Assembly: GCA_947487925.1 (NCBI GenBank)
Contig: CANLCA010000190.1
Span: forward strand, 1-6,162
DNA: 6,162 bases
DNA from: Verrucomicrobiales bacterium
GTDB taxonomy: Bacteria; Verrucomicrobiota; Verrucomicrobiia; Limisphaerales; F1-80-MAGS106
Direction: 5' to 3'
Positions 1 to 5,117 of the stretch are shown in pieces (the first letter of the stretch is position 1; the number at the start of each line of letters is the position of its first letter). The notes under the pieces were generated by a model, which saw only the letters and a program-made list of their open reading frames with translations, was not told where the DNA came from and did no database searches. Both the position numbers and the translations under genes were made by a program.

Positions 1-128
1 CCAAGACAATCCTGTTCCTGAGTTGCGACGATTCCTCCGGGATCACGGGAGCCTCGGTAATCATCGATGCGGGGTATCTCAGCGCTGCCGAGTGGGAGAC
101 CCAGGGTCGGACCGCTTTTCAGGGTTGA
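1..128 (+). CDS. C-terminal end of a short-chain dehydrogenase/reductase (partial, 5' cut by window edge)
   Basis: This is an open frame from the first full codon at base 3 to TGA at 126-128, giving 41 residues. It includes the stretch SSGITGASVIIDAGYLSAAE, the usual C-terminal signature of classical SDR enzymes: a short loop, 'TG' followed by a hydrophobic strand, then D-G/A-G-Y. SDRs are cytoplasmic NAD(P)-dependent oxidoreductases, often acting on sugars or sugar acids. The cofactor-binding and catalytic parts lie outside the window, so the substrate cannot be judged. The stop lies 43 bases before the propeller start at 172, so the gene probably heads the same operon, which would then hold two SDR genes. 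The alternative, an unrelated protein with the same tail, is unlikely given how well the motif fits. Confidence 0.78.
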   Translation, partial: KTILFLSCDDSSGITGASVIIDAGYLSAAEWETQGRTAFQG

Positions 129-141
129 ATCGGAACTTGAA

Positions 142-159
142 CAGCGAGAAATTTCGCTG
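142..159 (+). other. Small hairpin between the partial SDR and the propeller gene
   Basis: CAGCGA at 142-147 and TCGCTG at 154-159 form a perfect 6-bp stem, extendable by one G-T pair, around a short AT-rich loop. It lies 14 bases after the SDR stop and 12 bases before the ATG at 172. No T-run follows, so it is not a normal intrinsic terminator. It may act as an mRNA stability or start-site element, or be chance. Confidence 0.25.
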
Positions 160-171
160 ATAGACTGCGCC

Positions 172-1104
172 ATGACCACGTCTTTCGTCCTGACTCGTCG
201 TGATTTTTCCGGTCGAATCGCCTCGGCCCTCGCCCTTGGTGTTGTTGGTTTTCGGGCGGCGGCCGCCGCCAAACCAGTCAACCACCGGTTCTTATGCTGC
301 GACTACCAGGGGAACAAAGTGGCCATCGTGGCGGCCGATGGTTCGGTTGAGTGGGAATACTCCGCCCAAACCCCTCAGGACTGCTGGATGTTGCCCACTG
401 GGAATGTTCTTATTTGCCACCATCACGGCGTGAAGGAGGTGTCTCGCGAAAAGCAAGTGGTCTGGGAATACAAGGCGCCTCCCCAAGCCCAATGCCACTC
501 CTGCCAGCCCTTGCCAAACGGGGGCGCTCTGGTCGCGGAATGCCTCATGAGCAGGATCGTCGAGGTGGGCCGCGATGGCCGAATATCCCGGGAGATCAAG
601 GTCGCCTCCGAGGCCAAAAACGGGCACCAGTTCCGCGGCACCCGCAAGACGGCTGACCAACATTATTGGGTCTGCTTGATGGACGAAAAAAAGATCGTGG
701 AACTTTCCCCCGACGGATCCCTGCTCCGCACGATCCCTGTGGATGGATTTCCGCACGCGGCAATCAAGCTGGCCAATGGGCATCTTCTTGTCACGCTCGG
801 CACCGCTCGGAAGGTCATTGAGCTCGACAAGAATCTGAAGATCGCGTGGCAGATCGATGACAACGAGATCCCTGGCAATCCGCTCAGGCTGCCGGCCGGT
901 TGCCAGCGGTTGCCCAATGGAAATACTCTCGTCTGCAATTATTTGCCGGGCGAGTTCATGGGCAAACAACCCCAGGCTTTCGAAGTCACCCGTGACAAGA
1001 AGGTTGTCTGGGAACTCACGGATCATGCCCACTTCAAAACAGTGAACCAAATCTATTTGCTCGATCCCGTGACCGATGGAAAAAAGAACGAGGTGTTTCG
1101 ATGA
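172..1104 (+). CDS. Tat-exported beta-propeller repeat protein (PQQ-like/NHL-like), function unknown
   Basis: The product is 310 residues from ATG 172. This start is preferred over the in-frame ATG at 67 because the frame then opens with a twin-arginine signal: TRRDFSG at residues 8-14, a hydrophobic stretch at 16-27 and an alanine run at 29-33. The earlier start would overlap the preceding SDR gene by 62 bases. No clear Shine-Dalgarno site precedes 172. The mature part is built of repeated beta-propeller blades with 'LPxGNxL' and 'EVxRDxKVVWE' patterns (for example residues 75-80, 114-120, 200-206 and 247-253, with KVVWEL near 277-282), resembling PQQ-like and arylsulfotransferase-like propellers. 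No catalytic residues are assignable. The Tat signal implies a folded periplasmic protein, perhaps binding or sensing a sugar or cofactor. Its stop overlaps the next ATG (ATGA at 1101-1104). Confidence 0.85.
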   Translation: MTTSFVLTRRDFSGRIASALALGVVGFRAAAAAKPVNHRFLCCDYQGNKVAIVAADGSVEWEYSAQTPQDCWMLPTGNVLICHHHGVKEVSREKQVVWEYKAPPQAQCHSCQPLPNGGALVAECLMSRIVEVGRDGRISREIKVASEAKNGHQFRGTRKTADQHYWVCLMDEKKIVELSPDGSLLRTIPVDGFPHAAIKLANGHLLVTLGTARKVIELDKNLKIAWQIDDNEIPGNPLRLPAGCQRLPNGNTLVCNYLPGEFMGKQPQAFEVTRDKKVVWELTDHAHFKTVNQIYLLDPVTDGKKNEVFR

Positions 1105-1526
1105 ACAAAGAAGCCGCCGTGAAATCTCAACAAGCTCCAAAGCACTCCAGGCCGATTCGCCGTGCCTTCACGCTGCGACTCAAACCTGGTTCCTTTGCAA
1201 AGTACAAAGAATATCATGACCATATTTGGCCGGAGTTGGTTCGGGAGATCGAGGAGTGCGGCATCGCCCAGATAACCACCTTCGAATGCGACTTGCAGCT
1301 TTTTCTCTATTCGGAGATTTACAACGAGGAAGCCTGGGATCGACTGTGGAATTCCAAGATCCACGACAAATGGTCCCGGTGTATGAAGCCTTTGATGCAA
1401 TTTCGTCCTGACGGAAAGGTTGATGCGGGGCCGCTGAGGGAGATCTTTCACCTGGAAACGGCGGCCGGCAAGCCAGCGAAAGCCAAGCCCGGCCCGAAGA
1501 CACGGCTCAAAGCGGAATCGAAGTGA
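1101..1526 (+). CDS. L-rhamnose mutarotase family protein (RhaM/DUF718)
   Basis: The product is 141 residues and belongs to the dimeric alpha/beta-barrel family that interconverts alpha and beta anomers of L-rhamnose, with members acting on L-fucose. From about residue 20 it follows the family pattern RRAFTLRLKPG...YKEYHDHIWPEL. Tyr35, His39 and Trp43 fall where E. coli RhaM has catalytic Tyr18 and His22 and its conserved Trp26. Later come the LFLYSEIYNEEAWDRL strand-helix and an aromatic KWSRCM segment (90-95). The family is usually about 105 residues. Here there is a ~19-residue N-terminal extension and a ~20-residue Lys/Pro-rich tail (122-141). The ATG overlaps the upstream stop and the TGA overlaps the next gene's GTG, so all three genes are probably translated from one message. 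Confidence is high for the family and low for which sugar it uses. Confidence 0.9.
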   Translation: MNKEAAVKSQQAPKHSRPIRRAFTLRLKPGSFAKYKEYHDHIWPELVREIEECGIAQITTFECDLQLFLYSEIYNEEAWDRLWNSKIHDKWSRCMKPLMQFRPDGKVDAGPLREIFHLETAAGKPAKAKPGPKTRLKAESK

Positions 1527-2344
1527 GCCTGCACAACAAGGTCGCTCTTGTGACGGGATCAGGTCGTGGCCTCGGCCGCCGGGTGGCGTTGACTTTGGCC
1601 GCGCACGGTGCCCAGGTCGTGCTGGTTTCCCGCAATGCGGCACAACTTCAGGAGACTCAAGACATGATCGCCCGGGCCGGCGGCGTCGCGCTCGCTCTTC
1701 CAGCCGACGTGAGTGAGGCCGCGCAGGTCGAGCAGCTCAAAACCAGGGTCGAACAACGCTTCGGTCCGGTCTCCATTCTCGTCAACGCCGCCGGTATTTT
1801 CGGACCGATACAGCGAGTCCAAGACAGCGAACCGAAACGTTGGCTCGAGACCATCGCCATCAATCTATTCGGCCCTTATCTGACTTGTCAGGCATTCGTC
1901 GGCGGTATGATCCAGGCCGGCTGGGGTCGGATTCTCAACTTTACCTCTGCCGCGTCCCTCCATCCGCCCGGCCCTCTGAACAGCGCCTATGGCACCAGCA
2001 AAGTAGGGCTCAACCAGTTCACGCGCCATCTCGCCGCAGAACTTGCAGGCACCGGGGTCACCGCCAATGTGCTCCACCCGGGCGACGTGAAGACCGAAAT
2101 GTGGGCCGCTATCGCGGCTGAATCCGAAAAACTGGGACCCGAGGCCGAGGCCTATCGAAATTGGGTTCGGTGGGTTGCTCAAACGGGCGGGGACGATCCC
2201 CAAAAAGCGGCGGACCTCGTCCTGCGTGTGGTCAGCAATGAAGCCTCGGCCGTCAATGGCCGATTCCTTTGGATAGATCAGGGTTTGCAACTCCCTCTCC
2301 CTGCGTGGTCTGAGGCTGTAGGCACGCAGCCTTGGCGTGAGTGA
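1523..2344 (+). CDS. Short-chain dehydrogenase/reductase (classical SDR)
   Basis: The product is 273 residues with a GTG start inside a GTGA overlap with the mutarotase stop. It is a cytoplasmic NAD(P)-dependent oxidoreductase with a Rossmann fold. The dinucleotide-binding motif TGSGRGLG is at residues 11-18, the acidic-strand equivalent ends in SRN (36-38), ADV is at 61-63, NAAG at 88-91 and the structural Asn at 114. The likely catalytic set is Ser142, Tyr156 and Lys160 (YGTSK). The motif HPGDVKTEM (185-193) is the usual PG segment. The basic residue at 37 after the second strand favours NADP(H), which is an inference. Together with the mutarotase, a role in oxidising an aldose or reducing a keto-deoxy sugar acid is plausible. 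The C-terminus (251-273) has an ordinary SDR 'IDQG' end plus a short tail. The first repeat copy begins four bases after the stop. Confidence 0.92.
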   Translation: MSLHNKVALVTGSGRGLGRRVALTLAAHGAQVVLVSRNAAQLQETQDMIARAGGVALALPADVSEAAQVEQLKTRVEQRFGPVSILVNAAGIFGPIQRVQDSEPKRWLETIAINLFGPYLTCQAFVGGMIQAGWGRILNFTSAASLHPPGPLNSAYGTSKVGLNQFTRHLAAELAGTGVTANVLHPGDVKTEMWAAIAAESEKLGPEAEAYRNWVRWVAQTGGDDPQKAADLVLRVVSNEASAVNGRFLWIDQGLQLPLPAWSEAVGTQPWRE

Positions 2345-2347
2345 TGC

Positions 2348-2520
2348 ACCCTTAAAACGGAGCTTGAGCGGAGTGAAGTTTTGCAACGGTCTGAATGAGA
2401 GAAGCTTGACGAGGAACCAGGCAGTTCCTTATTGGGTCCGGTGAGCGACTTGGGAGAACTTTACTGCCTGGATCTTGCGAAGATTCGACCTGAGCCACTG
2501 ACGGTTTAAGGTTTAAAGAG
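2348..2520 (+). repeat. Diverged interspersed repeat, copy A (~170 bp)
   Basis: This fills almost all of the gap between the SDR stop (2344) and the dehydratase stop (2534). It aligns over its whole length with the reverse complement of 3889-4058. Shared blocks include CCTTAAAACG (2350-2359), TTTGCAACGGT with one change just inside, CTTGCGAAGATTCG (2474-2487) and TTTAAGGTTTA near 2504-2514. Counting by eye over 164 aligned bases gives about 45 mismatches and one single-base gap (about 73% identity). No frame on either strand stays open in both copies. I see no transposase and no clean target duplication. It is best described as a non-coding or decayed repeat of unknown type. Confidence 0.75.
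2417..2471. other. Inverted repeat inside repeat copy A
   Basis: CCAGGCAGT at 2417-2425 and ACTGCCTGG at 2463-2471 are perfect 9-base complements separated by 37 bases. The pair lies between the convergent SDR and dehydratase genes, so it could fold in either transcript and slow transcription. The equivalent bases in copy B do not pair, and no T-run follows on either strand, so a classical terminator is not supported. Confidence 0.3.
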
Positions 2521-2533
2521 GATCCTCATGATT

Positions 2534-3712
2534 TCACCAGTCGCCCACGCTCCCGTCCCTGTGGAAAACGCGTTGAGCCGTTTCCTGTTTGAAGGGATGT
2601 TTTTTCACTTCCTTCTCATTGATGGTGATCCCAAGTCCGGGGCGTGTGTTGGGCCTCACGATGCGGCCTTTCAACTCCACTAAGAACCCTTCCTCCACGA
2701 CGTCCTGCCGCCACGGCACGTCATTGTGGACGGTTTCACAAATGATGTAGCCCGGCTGGGAGAATCCAAACTCCAGCGATGCTGCCGTGCTCACCGGCCC
2801 TTGAGGGTTGTGTGGCGCCAAGGCGATGTGATGAGCGTCGGCCAACGCCGCGATGCGCCGCGCCGCGCTGAACCCCCCGCAATGCGTCAGGTCAAGCTGG
2901 CAAATCTCGCACGCCCGCGCCTCGAAGAGCTCACGAAAAGCCTCGATATTCGTGACGCGCTCGCCCGTTGCGACAGGTGTCGAAAGCGCCGCGTTGATCG
3001 TCGCTAACCCTTCAACGCATTCGGGCCAACAAGGTTCCTCGAAGAAATAGAGCCCGTACGGGTCGAGAGCCTTGCCAAACTTCAAGCCCATCGCCGGGGA
3101 CGGGCGCGCGTGGCAATCCACCATGATGTCGATTCCGTCACCCACCGCTTCGCGCATCGCCGCCACACAGGCTTCAGCCGCTTTCACGGGTCTTAAGCCC
3201 TCGATCGGCATCGTGCTGGGCACAGCCATGCTCTTGAAAGCGGTGAAACCGTCCGCAACCGCCGATCGCGCCAGATCGGCGAATCGCTTCGCGTTGTCCA
3301 CAGGCGTCTCATAAAAATCCTCCATGCGCCCGCCACCAAGATGACAATAGGTTCGGACGTAATCCCGCACAGGCCCGCCGAAGACCTTGGCCAATGGCAG
3401 CCCTGCCACTTTGCCAACGATGTCCCAGAGCGCGAGATCGATGCCGGCGATGGCTGTCGCGCGAACGATGCCGTGGCCGTGCCAGAAATGCTGGCGATAC
3501 ATCATCTGCCAAAGATGCTCCGGGCGCGTTGGATCCTCGCCCAAGAGCAGTTCGGCGAGGTCTTCTATCGCGCCGACAACGCTCCGTGTATGCCATTCGA
3601 GCGTGGCCTCACCCCAACCAATGAGGCCGGGTTGGTCGGTGGTCACTTTGACGAATATCCAGTTTCGCATCCGCGCATGGCAGATGAGAGTTTGGATCTT
3701 TTTGATCTTCAT
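2534..3712 (-). CDS. Mandelate racemase/enolase-superfamily sugar-acid dehydratase, D-galactonate dehydratase-like
   Basis: The product is 392 residues. These cytoplasmic Mg-dependent enzymes remove water from an aldonic acid to give a 2-keto-3-deoxy acid. The N-terminal capping domain (about 1-125) holds IGWGEAT (31-37) and the ALWDIVGK segment (94-101). The barrel carries the metal ligands Asp199 (VDCH), Glu225 (FFEEP) and Glu251 (TGER), plus His201 and His301 (APHNPQG) as acid/base residues. The spacings Asp-Glu-Glu-His of 26, 26 and 50 and the Asp-x-His pair match those I recall for E. coli DgoD (D183, H185, E209, E235, H285). All key residues are present, so it should be active. The start is supported by GAGGAG seven bases upstream. 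Substrate is uncertain: D-galactonate is one option, and L-rhamnonate, L-fuconate or another acid is possible given the mutarotase/SDR run it converges with. Repeat copies flank it on both sides. Confidence 0.9.
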   Translation of the reverse strand: MKIKKIQTLICHARMRNWIFVKVTTDQPGLIGWGEATLEWHTRSVVGAIEDLAELLLGEDPTRPEHLWQMMYRQHFWHGHGIVRATAIAGIDLALWDIVGKVAGLPLAKVFGGPVRDYVRTYCHLGGGRMEDFYETPVDNAKRFADLARSAVADGFTAFKSMAVPSTMPIEGLRPVKAAEACVAAMREAVGDGIDIMVDCHARPSPAMGLKFGKALDPYGLYFFEEPCWPECVEGLATINAALSTPVATGERVTNIEAFRELFEARACEICQLDLTHCGGFSAARRIAALADAHHIALAPHNPQGPVSTAASLEFGFSQPGYIICETVHNDVPWRQDVVEEGFLVELKGRIVRPNTRPGLGITINEKEVKKHPFKQETAQRVFHRDGSVGDW

Positions 3713-3719
3713 GCTTCTT

Positions 3720-3725
3720 CTCCTC
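3720..3725 (-). promoter_or_regulatory. Ribosome binding site of the dehydratase gene
   Basis: The - strand reads GAGGAG followed by a 7-base spacer and ATG at 3712-3710. It is a stronger Shine-Dalgarno match than any of the + strand genes shows, and it fixes the start of the 392-residue product. Confidence 0.7.
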
Positions 3726-3789
3726 GGCGACGGAAGAGGTTGTGGTGACTATCCCCCGAGCTTGGAACCCTCAGGGATACGGCCTTCGG

Positions 3790-3843
3790 TTAGGTTCTTG
3801 CACAAATACAGAACGGGAGGCTGTTCGGGGCGTTGTTAGGCAT
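3790..3843 (-). CDS. Possible 17-residue leader peptide upstream of the dehydratase
   Basis: ATG at 3843-3841 opens an 18-codon frame including stop (MPNNAPNSLPFCICART). It is preceded by GAGGAG at 3857-3852 with an 8-base spacer, the same Shine-Dalgarno sequence as the dehydratase has. It ends 77 bases before the dehydratase ATG. ACAGAACG at 3884-3877 and CGTTCTGT at 3815-3808 on the same strand could pair and enclose the RBS and start, so its translation might affect the downstream leader. No run of a regulatory codon is seen. Such a short frame may be accidental. Confidence 0.3.
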   Translation of the reverse strand: MPNNAPNSLPFCICART

Positions 3844-3865
3844 AGAAAAGTCTCCTCAAATTGCG

Positions 3866-3877
3866 GTTCGTGCGAAC
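3866..3877. promoter_or_regulatory. 12-bp palindrome, candidate operator
   Basis: GTTCGTGCGAAC consists of two perfect 5-bp arms around a 2-base centre. It lies just upstream of the mini-ORF and about 150 bases upstream of the dehydratase start, where a repressor operator for a sugar-acid gene would be expected. No regulator gene is visible in the window, so the assignment is an inference from symmetry and position only. Confidence 0.3.
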
Positions 3878-3888
3878 GTTCTGTCGAG

Positions 3889-4058
3889 CTCTAAACCTTA
3901 AACGGCAGTTGCCCATGGCGAATCTTCGCAAGGTCTTGGCGATAAATCCATTCCAAATCACGCACCAGAGCCTTAAAGGATTTGGCTCGTTCTTCGTCCT
4001 GCCCTTCTCATCCAAACCGTTGCAAATCTTCATGATGTTCAACTGTCGTTTTAAGGTT
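3889..4058 (-). repeat. Diverged interspersed repeat, copy B (~170 bp, inverted relative to copy A)
   Basis: Read on the - strand it starts with AACCTTAAAACG (4058-4047), passes GATTTGCAACGG and CTTGCGAAGATTCG (3932-3919), and ends with TTTAAGGTTTAGAG (3902-3889). The order and spacing are the same as in copy A. One base is missing relative to A just before the final TTTAAGG block. It lies between the divergent starts of the dehydratase and the secreted isomerase-like gene, so it may carry or insulate promoter elements. Confidence 0.75.
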
Positions 4059-4127
4059 GGATGAGACGTTGGTAGCGCGAGTTTTTTGAGGCGCAATCTG
4101 TCATGTTCTGCTTTCATCCCATCCATC

Positions 4128-5078
4128 ATGAAAATTATCAGGCGCCGGCTTCGGCTTCTTCCCGTGTTCACCGCTCTCCTGTGCTGCGGTATCCCCGTGA
4201 CTCGAGCCGCCTCCGGGCCAGGGTTGTTCGCCCGGTCGAACCTGGTAGCTTGGTGCATCGTGCCCTTCGACGCGCAGAAGCGAGGACCTGAAGCGCGGGC
4301 GGTGATGCTCGAAAAGATGCATATCACGCGGCTGGCTTACGACTATCGCGCGGAACACATCCCCACGTTTGACGCCGAGATGAACGCCCTCAAAAAGCAC
4401 CACATTGAGCTGACCGCTTGGTGGTTTCCAGGCGTTCTCAACGACGAGGCCAAAGGGATCCTGGACGTGCTCAAGCGCCACAAGCTGCGGACCCAGCTTT
4501 GGATCACTGGCGGCGGCGAATTCACCAAGACTGCTGAGGAACAGCGAGTGCGCGTCGAGGCAGAGGTCACGCGGCTGAAGCCCATCGCCCAAGAGGCCGC
4601 CAAGATTGGGTGTACCGTCGCGCTTTACAACCACGGCGGTTGGTTCGGTGAACCCCAAAATCAGATCGAAATTATTGAGCGCCTCAAAAAGGATCGGGTC
4701 TTGAATGTCGGCATTGTCTACAACTTGCATCACGGCCACGATCACGTCGAACGATTCGGCGCCTTGTTGCGCCAGATGAAACCCTACCTTCTGGCGTTCA
4801 ACTTGAACGGCATGACCCGGAGTGGCGACAAGGTGGGCAAGAAGATTCTCCCCCTGGGGCAGGGCGACCTGGATGCGGGCCTGCTCAGGGCACTTCGCGA
4901 TTCCGGTTGGAGCGGTCCCGTCGGGATCCTCAACCATACCGACGAGGATGCCGACGCGCGGCTACGGGACAACCTCGATGGTCTTGAATGGCTGATCCCG
5001 CAACTCGACGGCCACGCCGGTGGCCCAAAACCAACGCCTCGTTCGTGGCGCGATCCGGCAGCTCCGGTGAAACCTTGA
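4128..5078 (+). CDS. Secreted sugar phosphate isomerase/epimerase-like TIM-barrel protein
   Basis: The product is 316 residues from ATG 4128. This start is chosen over the in-frame TTG at 4086 because it opens directly on a signal peptide: basic MKIIRRRLR, a hydrophobic core at 9-24 and probable cleavage after TRA (25-27). The mature part looks like the xylose isomerase-like/AP endonuclease 2 TIM-barrel family: ITRLAYDY (66-73), LTAWWFPG (95-102), LWITGGG (124-130), LYNHGGWFGEP (166-176), VYNLHHGHDH (197-206), FNLNGM (224-229) and ILNHTDED (267-274). Several His and Asn residues sit at barrel strand ends, where the metal site is expected. The carboxylate often found before N-H-G is a tyrosine here (Tyr167). 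Its place outside the cytoplasm argues against a phosphosugar substrate, so the family name is only a fold label. The C-terminal tail (about 294-316) is Pro-rich. It converges on the ATPase gene 39 bases away. Confidence 0.82.
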   Translation: MKIIRRRLRLLPVFTALLCCGIPVTRAASGPGLFARSNLVAWCIVPFDAQKRGPEARAVMLEKMHITRLAYDYRAEHIPTFDAEMNALKKHHIELTAWWFPGVLNDEAKGILDVLKRHKLRTQLWITGGGEFTKTAEEQRVRVEAEVTRLKPIAQEAAKIGCTVALYNHGGWFGEPQNQIEIIERLKKDRVLNVGIVYNLHHGHDHVERFGALLRQMKPYLLAFNLNGMTRSGDKVGKKILPLGQGDLDAGLLRALRDSGWSGPVGILNHTDEDADARLRDNLDGLEWLIPQLDGHAGGPKPTPRSWRDPAAPVKP

Positions 5079-5086
5079 ACGTTCAA
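5075..5086. other. 12-bp perfect palindrome at the convergent gene ends
   Basis: TTGAACGTTCAA overlaps the stop codon of the secreted TIM-barrel gene and lies 32 bases from the ATPase stop. It has no loop or T-run, so it is a poor terminator. It could be a protein site or chance. Confidence 0.2.
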
Positions 5087-5117
5087 TTGCCGTGTGGCGT
5101 GCGGTGACCCCACTTCC

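Larger units (their letters stand above)
3713..4127. other. 415-bp divergent intergenic region between the dehydratase and isomerase-like genes
   Basis: The promoters of both divergent genes should lie here. On the dehydratase side it holds the RBS (3720-3725), a possible 17-codon mini-ORF (3790-3843) with its own RBS, and a 12-bp palindrome (3866-3877). Repeat copy B fills 3889-4058. The last ~70 bases before ATG 4128 carry a run of six T (4082-4087) but no convincing -35/-10 pair or Shine-Dalgarno site. Longer frames crossing this stretch have no recognisable protein similarity and cut across the repeat. Confidence 0.6.

Noticed and set aside
67..171. Earlier in-frame ATG at 67 for the propeller gene
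   Set aside because: It would overlap the end of the upstream SDR frame and bury the twin-arginine signal 35 residues inside the protein. ATG 172 puts the signal at the N-terminus.
255..270. Perfect 16-bp GC palindrome GGCGGCGGCCGCCGCC
   Set aside because: It encodes the alanine run at the end of the Tat signal, and GC-rich Ala codons produce such symmetry without a regulatory role.
292..1140. Long antisense open frame on - (282 codons) opposite the propeller
   Set aside because: It mirrors the codon pattern of a well-supported gene, shows no recognisable domain and has no RBS.
2348..4058. Insertion sequence or composite transposon around the dehydratase
   Set aside because: No transposase frame, matching target duplications or well-conserved terminal inverted repeats are visible. 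The flanking repeats are reported only as repeats.
4086..4127. TTG at 4086 as start of the secreted TIM-barrel gene
   Set aside because: It adds 14 residues in front of a typical signal peptide. ATG 4128 gives a normal basic N-region.
3836..4327. 163-codon frame on - across repeat copy B and the start of the TIM-barrel gene
   Set aside because: It overlaps the signal peptide region of a real gene and crosses the repeat. The corresponding frame in copy A is interrupted by a stop and is not conserved in length.
4101..4937. Long antisense open frame on - opposite the secreted TIM-barrel gene
   Set aside because: It is a shadow of the + strand gene, with no recognisable motif.
5079..5117. Bidirectional terminator between the convergent TIM-barrel and ATPase genes
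   Set aside because: The gap holds a loop-less palindrome and no T-run on either strand, so no convincing stem-loop terminator is present.
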